Source: Thiomonas sp. X19 (lineage in GTDB: Bacteria; Pseudomonadota; Gammaproteobacteria; Burkholderiales; Burkholderiaceae_C). Taken from it: DNA of 64,000 nt. The stretch's first letter is position 1. The number at the start of each line of letters is the position of its first letter. Positions 56,610 through 64,000 of the stretch are shown piece by piece. The stretch lies in NCBI RefSeq assembly GCF_900089495.1, contig NZ_LT605203.1, forward strand, positions 871,430-935,429, written 5' to 3'. The notes below the pieces were generated by a model. That model saw only the letters and a program-made list of their open reading frames with translations. It had not been told where the DNA came from and searched no databases. The position numbers and the translations under genes are program-made.

Positions 56610-58418
56610 ATGTGCGGAATCGTCGGCGCCGCAGCGCGCCACAACATCGTCCCCACCCTGCTGGAGGGCCTGCAGCGGCTGGAATACCGCGGCTACGACT
56701 CCTGCGGCCTGGCGGCGCTGAAGGACGGCGGCATCATCCGTCTGCGCACCACCCAGCGCGTGGCCGACCTGCGCAGGCAGGCGCAGAACCTGGACGCGCT
56801 CACCGGCATCTGCCACACGCGCTGGGCCACGCATGGCGCACCGGCCACGCACAACGCGCACCCCATGATCTCGCGCAGCCAGGTTGCCCTGGTGCACAAC
56901 GGCATCATCGAGAACCACGATGAACTGCGCGCCGAATTGCTGGCAGCCGGCTACACCTTCGACAGCCAGACCGACACCGAAGTCATCGCCCACCTGGTGC
57001 ACAGCCTCTACGCCGGCGACTTGTTCGCCGCCGTGCGCCTGGCCGCCAGCCGGCTGCGCGGCGCCTACGCCATCGCCGTGCTGCACACCGCCGAGCCGGG
57101 TGTGGTGGTGGGCGCGCGCGCCGGCAGTCCGCTGGTGCTGGGCCAGGGGCACGACGGCTTCTACATCGCCTCCGACGGCCTCGCCCTGGCCGGCGCCGCC
57201 CAGCGCGTCGCCTATCTCGAAGAAGGCGACGTGGTGCGCATCAGCCCCGATGCCGTTCAGGTGGTGGACGCCCGCCAGCGAGCCGCCCAGCGCGACTGGC
57301 ATGCCGTCGAGGCCTACAGCGGCGCGGCCGAGCTCGGCCCCTACCGCCACTACATGCAGAAGGAGATTTTCGAGCAGCCGCGCGCCGTGGCCGACACGCT
57401 GGAAGGCATTGCCACCATCGGCCCCGAGTTGTTCGGCGACAAGTCTGGTCAGCTCGCCGGCACGCGCCGCGTGCTCATCCTCGCCTGCGGCACCAGCCAT
57501 TACGCCGGCAGCGTGGCGCGGCACTGGATCGAGACCCTGGCGCGCATTCCGGTGGACGTGGAAGTGGCCAGCGAATACCGCACCCGCGACAGCGTGCCCG
57601 ACTCCGACACCCTGGTGATCGGCGTGTCGCAGTCCGGCGAAACCGCCGACACCCTTTCGGCCCTGCGCCACGCCCGCAGCCTGGGCATGACGCGCCAGCT
57701 CGCCATCTGCAACGTTGCCGGCAGCGCCATGATGCGCGAGTCCGCGCTGCGCTTCCTCACCCACGCCGGGGTTGAAATCGGCGTGGCCTCGACCAAGGCT
57801 TTCACCACCCAATTGGTGGCCCTGTTTTTACTGGCCCTGACGCTGGCCAAGCAGCGCGGCCGGCTCGCCGAGCACGCCGAGTCTGAGCATCTGCAGGCGC
57901 TGCGCCACTTGCCCGTGGCGTTGCAGGCAGCACTGGCGACCGAGCCGCAAATCATCGCCTGGGCCGAAGCCTTCACGCGCAAGAACAACGCCCTGTTCCT
58001 CGGCCGTGGCATGCACTTCCCCATCGCCCAGGAAGGCGCGCTCAAGCTCAAGGAAATTTCCTACATCCACGCCGAGGCCTACCCCGCCGGCGAACTCAAG
58101 CATGGCCCGCTGGCCCTGGTGACCGACGAGATGCCGGTGGTCGCCGTCGCCCCCAACGACGCGCTGCTCGACAAGCTCAAGAGCAATTTGCAGGAAGTGC
58201 GCGCGCGCGGCGGCGAGTTGTACGTTTTCACCGACGCCGGCACCCGCATCGAGTCCAGTCCAGGCGTGCACGCCATCCGCCTACCCGAGCACTACGCCTT
58301 GCTCTCCCCCATCGTGCACGTCATCCCGTTGCAATTGTTGGCCTATCACACCGCAGTGGCCCGCGGAACCGATGTCGACAAGCCGCGCAACCTGGCAAAA
58401 AGTGTCACGGTGGAGTGA
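56610..58418 (+). CDS. glmS: glutamine:fructose-6-phosphate amidotransferase
   Basis: A 602-residue enzyme making glucosamine-6-phosphate. The glutaminase nucleophile is C2 (MCGIVGAA). Two SIS domains follow ([29 protein letters not shown]). The last residues [15 protein letters not shown] are the conserved 3' end that TnsD of Tn7 recognises. Length normal. A Tn7-like repeat cluster begins 23-33 bp after the stop. Confidence 0.98.
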   Translation: MCGIVGAAARHNIVPTLLEGLQRLEYRGYDSCGLAALKDGGIIRLRTTQRVADLRRQAQNLDALTGICHTRWATHGAPATHNAHPMISRSQVALVHNGIIENHDELRAELLAAGYTFDSQTDTEVIAHLVHSLYAGDLFAAVRLAASRLRGAYAIAVLHTAEPGVVVGARAGSPLVLGQGHDGFYIASDGLALAGAAQRVAYLEEGDVVRISPDAVQVVDARQRAAQRDWHAVEAYSGAAELGPYRHYMQKEIFEQPRAVADTLEGIATIGPELFGDKSGQLAGTRRVLILACGTSHYAGSVARHWIETLARIPVDVEVASEYRTRDSVPDSDTLVIGVSQSGETADTLSALRHARSLGMTRQLAICNVAGSAMMRESALRFLTHAGVEIGVASTKAFTTQLVALFLLALTLAKQRGRLAEHAESEHLQALRHLPVALQAALATEPQIIAWAEAFTRKNNALFLGRGMHFPIAQEGALKLKEISYIHAEAYPAGELKHGPLALVTDEMPVVAVAPNDALLDKLKSNLQEVRARGGELYVFTDAGTRIESSPGVHAIRLPEHYALLSPIVHVIPLQLLAYHTAVARGTDVDKPRNLAKSVTVE

Positions 58419-58854
58419 CTGCGCGTTGCTACGCCCGGGTTGATTGTGAAGAATAAAGTCCGTCGGGCGAGAATAAAGTCAGTCGGAGTAGTGCAAAGTT
58501 CGTCGAAGTGATTTGCCCCCCCGCCAAGTCTTCATGGCGGACGGTGTGTGCTCTGGCGATAGGATCTGACGTGCCTGTTGGCGTCAGGCAGCTGTCGGCC
58601 ATCAGCGGTCGTCGAGCTACCGAGGCCCAGCGTCAGATCCAGGCTGATTGCTGTCGTTCCCTTTTTGGCTGGTCAATAACCGCGACCAAGGAAAGCCGAC
58701 TTGCACGCTTGCGAAAGAGGCCATCCTCAATGCTTCGGTAACCCACCGATCCTGTTCTCGTTTTAACCGGACACGACGGAAGCTCCATAATGAATGACTT
58801 GCACCCGCGCTCGACCGATGATGCGATGTTCTTGCACGCTTAGGGTTGCCACCG
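58419..58854. other. non-coding gap after glmS (attTn7 region)
   Basis: About 436 bp, lower in GC than most of the window. It contains the three Tn7-end-like repeats (58451-58510) and a 10-bp inverted repeat, GGATCTGACG 58562-58571 with CGTCAGATCC 58631-58640. TTGCACGCTT recurs at 58701 and ~58832. No frame here looks like a protein. The right part must hold the promoter of the CDF transporter gene. Confidence 0.7.
58445..58510. mobile_element. candidate Tn7-like transposon end with three TnsB-like repeats
   Basis: Three abutting 20-bp units: 58451-58470, 58471-58490 and 58491-58510. The first two begin GAATAAAGTC; the third is diverged (GTGCAAAGTT). From memory the TnsB sites of Tn7 share the AATAAAGTC core. 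A terminal TGT is present at 58445-58447, 26 bp after the glmS stop, close to the ~25 bp used by Tn7. TTGAT (58440-58444) would be the target-site copy. The other end was not found in the window. Confidence 0.6.
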
Positions 58855-59814
58855 ATGCCTGAATGGTCCGGTTCCCGTGCCGTGATCTATGCGGCCCTTG
58901 CAGGCAACCTGCTGATTGCGATGAGCAAGTTCGCTGCAGCGGCGTTTTCCGGCAGTTCGGCGATGTGGAGCGAGGGCGTGCATTCGCTGGTCGACAGCGT
59001 CAACGAACTGCTTTTGCTGTATGGCATCCATCGTGCGAAGGCGCCGCCGGATCAGACGCATCCATTCGGGTATGGGCGCGAGCTGTACTTCTGGAGTTTC
59101 ATCGTCGCTTTGCTGGTATTGGCGGTCGGCGCCGGTGTGTCACTGTTCGAAGGGGTGATGCATTTGCGCACCGTGACCCCGATCGAGAACCCCTGGATCA
59201 GTTATGTCGTGCTGGGGATATCGGTCGTGTTCGAGGGCGGCTCGTGGTCGATTGCGCTACGCGAGTTCCGCGCGCGCAAGGGCCGCCTGGGCTATTTCGA
59301 GGCGTTTCGGCAGAGCAAGGATCCAAGCATGTTTACCGTGCTGCTCGAAGACAGCGCCGCGCTCATCGGCCTGCTGATCGCCTTCGCCGGCATTTTGGGT
59401 GCGCAAGTGTTCGACGCGCCGTGGCTGGACGGCACCGCCTCGATCGGTATTGCTGCGGTTCTCGCCATCTCGGCCATGCTGCTGGCGCGGGAAAGCAAGG
59501 GGCTGCTGATCGGCGAACTGGCACACCCGAGGGTGCGCGAGTCCATTCTCGCCATCGCGCAAGGGGATGCAGGCGTACGCAAGGCCAACGGTGTGCTGAC
59601 CATGCAGATGGGACCCAATCAGGTGGTCGTCGCATTGAGTGCTGAATTCGAGGACGCGTTGACCATCCCCGAGGTCGAGGACTGCATCAACCGCATCGAG
59701 AACGCCGCACGGGAAGCGCACGCCGAAATCATCGCACTGTTCATCAAGCCCCAAACCGCGGAGACTTGGCGAGAACGTCGCAAGATTCGGGAGCGCGAGA
59801 TCGACGCACTCTGA
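58855..59814 (+). CDS. cation diffusion facilitator (CDF) family transporter
   Basis: A 319-residue transporter: six membrane helices (to ~210) and a C-terminal cytoplasmic domain. Helix 2 has the metal-site motif HSLVDSVNE (HxxxD); helix 5 has LLEDSAALIG. It would export Zn, Fe, Co or Mn by proton antiport. Metal choice cannot be read. ATG 58855 is used; TTG 58846 is an alternative. First gene of the putative attTn7 cargo. Confidence 0.93.
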   Translation: MPEWSGSRAVIYAALAGNLLIAMSKFAAAAFSGSSAMWSEGVHSLVDSVNELLLLYGIHRAKAPPDQTHPFGYGRELYFWSFIVALLVLAVGAGVSLFEGVMHLRTVTPIENPWISYVVLGISVVFEGGSWSIALREFRARKGRLGYFEAFRQSKDPSMFTVLLEDSAALIGLLIAFAGILGAQVFDAPWLDGTASIGIAAVLAISAMLLARESKGLLIGELAHPRVRESILAIAQGDAGVRKANGVLTMQMGPNQVVVALSAEFEDALTIPEVEDCINRIENAAREAHAEIIALFIKPQTAETWRERRKIREREIDAL

Positions 59815-59980
59815 ACGCCAGTGAAGCGTGCTTCAGTCACGATCGAAAGGGACTTGCAGGCAACCCGAAAACCGGCAATCCCATTCCCGCAGCGCGCTCC
59901 GCGGAGAACTCGCACAGTGGTTTCTCGGGCCGTGTGGATGCAGGCCCACACTCTTTGCGTGGCCCCTCCAGGCCCCCGTT

Positions 59981-60676
59981 TCATAGCAATGCCCCGACCA
60001 GCGCCCCGATGCCCGCAGTCACAGCCATGGCCAGCGCCCCCCAGAACGTCACGCGTATGGCGCCCCGCATCACCCCGGCGCCGCCCACGCGCGCCGCCAG
60101 CGCGCCCAAGAGCGCGAGAAAGAGCAGCGAAGCCCCGGAGACGAAGACGATGACGCTCGCCATCGGAGCCACGGCGGTCACGATGAGCGGCATGGCCGCT
60201 CCCGCGGCGAAGCTGCCGGCCGACGCGAGGGCGGCCTGGATCGGGCGGGCTCTGAGTGTCTCGGAGATGCCGAGTTCGTCGCGGGCATGCGCGCCCAGGG
60301 CATCGTGCGCCATGAGTTGGTCGGCGACCTGTTTCGCGAGCGCGTGATCGAGGCCGCGGCCCACATAGATCGCGGTCAGTTCCTTGTGCTCGCCCTTGTC
60401 GTCTGCTTTCAACTCGGCGCGCTCACCCTCGATGTCGGCCTGTTCGGTATCGGCCTGCGAGTGCACGGAAACATATTCGCCTGCGGCCATCGACATGGCC
60501 CCCGCGACCAGACCCGAGACCGCCGCGACCAATACGTTGCCGTGAGTTCCGTGGGCAGCGGCCACACCCAGCACCAGACTCGCCGTGGAAACGATACCGT
60601 CATTCGCGCCCAATACCGCCGCGCGCAGCCATCCGCTGTTTTCTGTGCGGTGTTTTTCTCTGTGGTGTACTGCCAT
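59981..60676 (-). CDS. VIT1/CCC1 family iron/manganese transporter
   Basis: A 231-residue membrane protein. WLRAAVLGANDGIVSTASLVLGVAAA is the CCC1/VIT1 signature, followed by GAMSMAAGEYVSVHSQADTEQADI (helix 2 and the Glu-rich cytoplasmic domain). The C-terminal half has three more helices. Such proteins move Fe(II) or Mn(II) out of the cytoplasm. The start at 60676 (MAVHHREKHRTENSGW) is in line with proteobacterial homologues. Convergent with the CDF gene; 52 bp before the Nramp-related gene end. Confidence 0.93.
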   Translation of the reverse strand: MAVHHREKHRTENSGWLRAAVLGANDGIVSTASLVLGVAAAHGTHGNVLVAAVSGLVAGAMSMAAGEYVSVHSQADTEQADIEGERAELKADDKGEHKELTAIYVGRGLDHALAKQVADQLMAHDALGAHARDELGISETLRARPIQAALASAGSFAAGAAMPLIVTAVAPMASVIVFVSGASLLFLALLGALAARVGGAGVMRGAIRVTFWGALAMAVTAGIGALVGALL

Positions 60677-60728
60677 TCTTGATGCCTCATGGATAATCGG
60701 ATGGATGCTACTGCCGCAGGGCAAGTCG

Positions 60729-62024
60729 CTACTTCCCCCATGTCGCGAACATGATGATCGCGGCCACCGCCATCACGAACGTGGCGATCCAACCCAGGAT
60801 CTTCAGCCAGGGCGGAAGCACGAACTTGCCCATGATGCGCGGGTTCGTGCCGAGCAGCATGATCACGACCATGATCGGTACCGCGGCAACTCCGTTGATC
60901 ACCGCGCTCCAGTAGAGCGCCTTGATTGGGTCGATGGCGGTGAAATTGAGCGCCATTCCGACCATGCTGGCGACGATCAAGACCGTGTAGAACACCTTGG
61001 CCTGATGCGGTTTGCGTTCCAATCCGCTGGGACTTCCGAGTGCGTCAGCGACGCCGTACGCCGCGGACCCGGCCAATACGGGCACGGCGAGAAGACCGGT
61101 GCCGATGATTCCCGCGGCGAACACGGCGAAAGTAAACGGACCGGCCAGCGGACGCAGCGCAGCCGCTGCCTGCGCGGAAGAATTGATGTCAGTCACGCCG
61201 TGCGCGTGAAGGACCACGGCGGTCGTGACGATGATGAAAAACGCCACGACTTGCGAGAAGACCATCCCCGAGATCGTATCGATGCCGATGCGCTGCAAGG
61301 CGTCCGGACCTTGCTGCGGTTTGCGCTTGAGCGGTTGCCGCTCGTTACTCGTGTCGCGTACTTCTTCCACTTCTTGTGCCGCTTGCCAAAAAAAGAGATA
61401 AGGACTGATGGTTGTACCCATGACGGCCACAATGGCGACCGCATATCTGGCATCGAGCGCGATGTGCGGAAAGAAAACCCCCTGCGCTACGTCGCCCCAC
61501 GGGACCTGGATTGCGAAAACAGTTGCTACATAGGCAAAAAGACTGAGCGTGAGCACCTTGAGGATGGGCGAGTAGTACGAAAAAGGGACGAACACCTGAA
61601 GCGCAAGCGAGAGCAGCGCAAACGCGGCCGTATACGCCAGCGCCGGACCCCCGATCAAGAGTTTGAGGGCGCTCCCCATGGCGCCGATGTCAGCCGCGAG
61701 ATTGATCACGTTGGCAACCAGCAGTGCAAATACCACGCCATACACGATCAAATGCGGGTAGTGCTTCCGAATATTGGCGCCGACCCCGGCACCGGTCACA
61801 CGACCAATGCGCGCACTGATCGTCTGGATCGCGATCATCAGCGGCAGCGCCAGTACTACCGTCCATAAGGTTGCATAGCCGTAGGCTGCGCCAACTTGGG
61901 AGTATGTGGCAATGCCACTGGGATCGTCGTCGGCGGCTCCTGCAATCAGTCCAGCGCTCAGTCGCCGCACGATTGGAGTTTTCGTTTTCGCCAGCTTAGG
62001 AATGCCTTTCAATGGGGCTTTCAT
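60729..62024 (-). CDS. Nramp-related divalent metal transporter
   Basis: A 431-residue protein with about 11 helices. The helix 1 motif is AGAADDDPSGIATYSQVGAAYGY, not the DPGN of MntH; helix 6 reads VMGTTISPYLFFWQA and lacks the MPH methionine. These changes mark the Nramp-related group, of which some members transport Mg2+ rather than transition metals. The start at 62024 (MKAPLKGIPK) has AGGA close by. With the CDF and VIT genes it forms a metal-handling cassette. Confidence 0.92.
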   Translation of the reverse strand: MKAPLKGIPKLAKTKTPIVRRLSAGLIAGAADDDPSGIATYSQVGAAYGYATLWTVVLALPLMIAIQTISARIGRVTGAGVGANIRKHYPHLIVYGVVFALLVANVINLAADIGAMGSALKLLIGGPALAYTAAFALLSLALQVFVPFSYYSPILKVLTLSLFAYVATVFAIQVPWGDVAQGVFFPHIALDARYAVAIVAVMGTTISPYLFFWQAAQEVEEVRDTSNERQPLKRKPQQGPDALQRIGIDTISGMVFSQVVAFFIIVTTAVVLHAHGVTDINSSAQAAAALRPLAGPFTFAVFAAGIIGTGLLAVPVLAGSAAYGVADALGSPSGLERKPHQAKVFYTVLIVASMVGMALNFTAIDPIKALYWSAVINGVAAVPIMVVIMLLGTNPRIMGKFVLPPWLKILGWIATFVMAVAAIIMFATWGK

Positions 62025-62237
62025 TGTCCTGCGCGACTGTGCGCGTTCAGAGTGAATATCCAGCAACCACGCGCTGCTGGTTGGCTTCCTCGTGACGGCG
62101 AACTCCACCGAACGGGTGTAGATCGTCACATGCTTGAACCCATAGGCTGCGCTGCATTTTCCAGCCGTCCGCGAACTCGTCGGAGGCCGAGCAGCCAGAA
62201 CTGCAGAGGCCCTTCGGGCTGTGCACCTTACGCCCGC

Positions 62238-62273
62238 CCTGGAGATTTCACTTCGAGAGACGCCTGGAGATTT
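62238..62273. repeat. CCTGGAGATTT repeated 25 bp apart next to the IS
   Basis: CCTGGAGATTT at 62238-62248 and 62263-62273, ending 9 bp before the IS1380 left inverted repeat. Spaced short repeats like these occur at ends of some IS families (for example IS21), so this may be the end of another element into which the IS1380 copy jumped. Confidence 0.5.
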
Positions 62274-62282
62274 TGGACAATA

Positions 62283-63998
62283 ACCTGAATCCGTGACTTC
62301 CGATAATCCATCGACTTGAAAGCTGATTGTGACGGCCCGATTTTCCCGATTTCCCGCAGGTTCACGGTTCGAGCGCCGTGTCGAAGGGGGCTGTGGGGCT
62401 GTGCGCGAACGATCGGCCCCCTTGATCGGTCATTTCGGGTGGGTTGCGCGCAGCCGTTCCCCCGCCGAGCCCTTGTGGCCAGCGTCTTGGGGTGCTGGGA
62501 AAGCTTGGACTGCGTCTTCAGCCGCTGGCGGCGAACTGCGCATGCAGATCGCAAAAGGCACGGGCTGCCTTGTCGTTGGCGCCCAGTCCCAACCACAGCC
62601 GCCCGCCATGGTTGATCACGCGTGCTGCGCGGATGACAAGTTCCTGGATCACAGTCTTCAGACGCCGTCGCCTGGCCGCATGGCGCACCGGTGCATGCGG
62701 CCCCAGCAGCCCTTGCTGCCCCATGAGGCGCAGCACGTTCATCGTCAGGGCCGCAAGCTGGCAGACAAGATCGTTCGTGTCGAACTTCCCCGAGGGCAGT
62801 CGCTCCAGATCCATGTCGGTTTTGAATTCCGCATGGAACTGCTCGTGCGTAGCGTGCCCGGCGTACAGGTCGATGATCGCCTCGGCGCTGATGGCCTTGG
62901 GCAAGCTTGTCGTCCAGCCCTCCAAGATGATCTCGGGGACCAAAAACTGCTGGCCACGGGCATCGACGGTGCGCTCCGTGATGCGCACAATGCGGCGCAG
63001 GCGATGGGCGATGCCTTCGACCTGCACGGCCACCTCCCAAACCGCCACGCGCTTGCCTGCGCGCGGATGCTGCCACAACAAACCCCCTTCCAGTTCCTGC
63101 CGTCGCAAGACCTCCAGAGGATCGGTCTTGCGGGGATTCCACTTGATCAGAACATCGACCCGGGGCAGTCCTGGCCTGTTGCAGCGCTGCATGTCGGCCA
63201 TCAAGGCGGCCGAGCAAAACCCCGCATCCATGCGCACGAGAATCGGCGCCTTGGGGCCTGCGGTCGACAGGCGCTGCGCCATGGGCACGGCCGTCTCGAG
63301 GTTGTAGGTCGTCTCCGAAGCCGAGTGCTGCGCGCCCGGACGTAGGGCGAACTCCAGGCAAAACCCATGCGTGCCCAGGTAGGCCGCCAGCGGGCAGTAG
63401 CCATCGACCCCCGCGTAGGTGCGGCTCACCCCATCCTTGGCTGTGCCCGAGTTGTCCATCGCGAAGGTGTCGATGTCCAGCGGCACATGACCGCAAGGCA
63501 AAAGACCATAGTCCGGTTGGCTCTTGCGCAGCAGCGCTTCAATCGCCTGGGAGGTGAAGTCAAACCACAGGGCGGCCTGCGCATCCAGGCGCTGGCGCAG
63601 GGTGGGCGAGGACGGCACACCCACCAGACCCAGCGCCTCCTGGAAGAAACGATCGCCTCGAAAGCCTTCGATGGCATCGAAGTCGCTCTTGCTCTGCGCG
63701 AGCAAGCCAACATAGCTGCGCATCAGTGTGCTGGGCGGCAGTCCGCCGCGGCAAGGCCACTGGGCATCCAGGCGTTTGAACAGAGGATCGAGGCGCTTGA
63801 GGTGATGACCGACAAGGGCCAGACCGGCCACCGGCGTCAGGTCATAGTCGAGTTGCTTGACGCGAAATCCAAACCCCATGCCATACCCCGGAACGTTCAC
63901 CCGCTGGGTGAGAAGACAAAGGGGTCATTTTATCGAATAAACCATTATGCATCAACAACTTATGAAAATTCCGCATGCCCGAGCTCACGGATTCAGGT
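62283..63998 (-). mobile_element. IS1380-family insertion sequence, complete
   Basis: Bounded by 14-bp perfect inverted repeats: ACCTGAATCCGTGA at 62283-62296 and its complement at 63985-63998. The 1716-bp length suits the IS1380 family (~1.7 kb). It carries one intact transposase gene. The target duplication cannot be fully checked because the window ends two bases after the right repeat; AATA (62279-62282) on the left is compatible with the AA seen on the right. Confidence 0.88.
62518..63900 (-). CDS. IS1380-family transposase
   Basis: A 460-residue DDE transposase with the IS4-like fold. LDIDTFAMDNSGTAKDGVSRTYAGVDGYCPLAAYLG holds the first catalytic Asp, VRMDAGFCSAALM the second, and HATHEQFHAEFKTDMDLERLPSG the Glu region. 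The frame is intact, so the element may still be active. Start at 63900 (MNVPGYGMGFGF). Confidence 0.95.
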   Translation of the reverse strand: MNVPGYGMGFGFRVKQLDYDLTPVAGLALVGHHLKRLDPLFKRLDAQWPCRGGLPPSTLMRSYVGLLAQSKSDFDAIEGFRGDRFFQEALGLVGVPSSPTLRQRLDAQAALWFDFTSQAIEALLRKSQPDYGLLPCGHVPLDIDTFAMDNSGTAKDGVSRTYAGVDGYCPLAAYLGTHGFCLEFALRPGAQHSASETTYNLETAVPMAQRLSTAGPKAPILVRMDAGFCSAALMADMQRCNRPGLPRVDVLIKWNPRKTDPLEVLRRQELEGGLLWQHPRAGKRVAVWEVAVQVEGIAHRLRRIVRITERTVDARGQQFLVPEIILEGWTTSLPKAISAEAIIDLYAGHATHEQFHAEFKTDMDLERLPSGKFDTNDLVCQLAALTMNVLRLMGQQGLLGPHAPVRHAARRRRLKTVIQELVIRAARVINHGGRLWLGLGANDKAARAFCDLHAQFAASG

Positions 63999-64000
63999 AA

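Noticed and set aside
54825..57812. Minus-strand open frame of 995 codons across glmU and glmS
   Set aside because: Antisense to two well-recognised genes, low-complexity His/Gly/Arg composition, no domain signature.
58451..58510. The three 20-bp repeats as a CRISPR array
   Set aside because: The units abut with no spacers and the third is diverged; a transposase-binding site cluster fits better.

Overview
This window is a 64 kb stretch of GC-rich chromosome from a betaproteobacterium, most likely of the order Burkholderiales. That placement rests on gene content and order: a dusB-fis-purH-ruvC block, an atpIBEFHAGDC operon, a HemJ-type heme oxidase beside a magnesium-type hemB, a MerR-controlled leucine degradation cluster, and GC-rich palindromic repeats between genes. 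A Thiomonas-like relative is possible, but this is inference. I recognised no rRNA, tRNA or CRISPR array.

Layout. 1-8.2 kb: the 3' end of an rfbC-like epimerase gene, a small secreted protein, miaB, a D,D-carboxypeptidase, an alpha/beta hydrolase with a 2Fe-2S protein, a VanZ-like membrane protein with hemJ, then hemB and a CopD-like membrane protein. The hemJ-hemB gap holds a probable antisense-strand structured RNA. 8.2-16 kb: the complete F1Fo ATP synthase operon, closed by a 17-bp-stem hairpin. 16-22 kb: an orphan branched-chain amino acid binding protein, ruvC, purH, fis, dusB, a DUF1289 protein and a YbaK-type deacylase.

22-43 kb: a leftward catabolic region. It contains every step from isovaleryl-CoA to acetoacetate plus acetyl-CoA: isovaleryl-CoA dehydrogenase, both methylcrotonyl-CoA carboxylase subunits, a methylglutaconyl-CoA hydratase candidate and HMG-CoA lyase. 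With them are biotin synthase (the cofactor of the carboxylase), an acyl-CoA ligase, another acyl-CoA dehydrogenase, a thiolase, a RidA protein and aceK, which controls flux into the glyoxylate bypass that uses acetyl-CoA. A LiuR-like MerR regulator and two ACGT palindromes lie at the right end. A vapBC toxin-antitoxin pair sits in the middle. GC-rich repeat sequence appears to have been spliced in frame into the acyl-CoA dehydrogenase and the thiolase, and the start of the carboxylase alpha gene is partly duplicated upstream of itself.

43-58.4 kb: an alpha/beta hydrolase, an orphan type IV pilin with a sigma-54 promoter match, an aldo/keto reductase, glutamate dehydrogenase, ubiA, dps, an MFS transporter, a cydAB (CioAB-like) quinol oxidase followed by a membrane-bound mono-haem cytochrome of unknown role, then glmU-glmS.

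58.4-64 kb: directly after glmS, at the classic Tn7 attachment site, lie three tandem 20-bp repeats that resemble TnsB-binding sites of a Tn7-like transposon end. Beyond them come three metal-ion transporters (CDF, VIT1/CCC1 and Nramp-related) and an IS1380-family insertion sequence with both inverted repeats. I read this as the glmS-proximal end of an attTn7 island carrying metal-transport cargo. The far end and any tns genes are not in the window.
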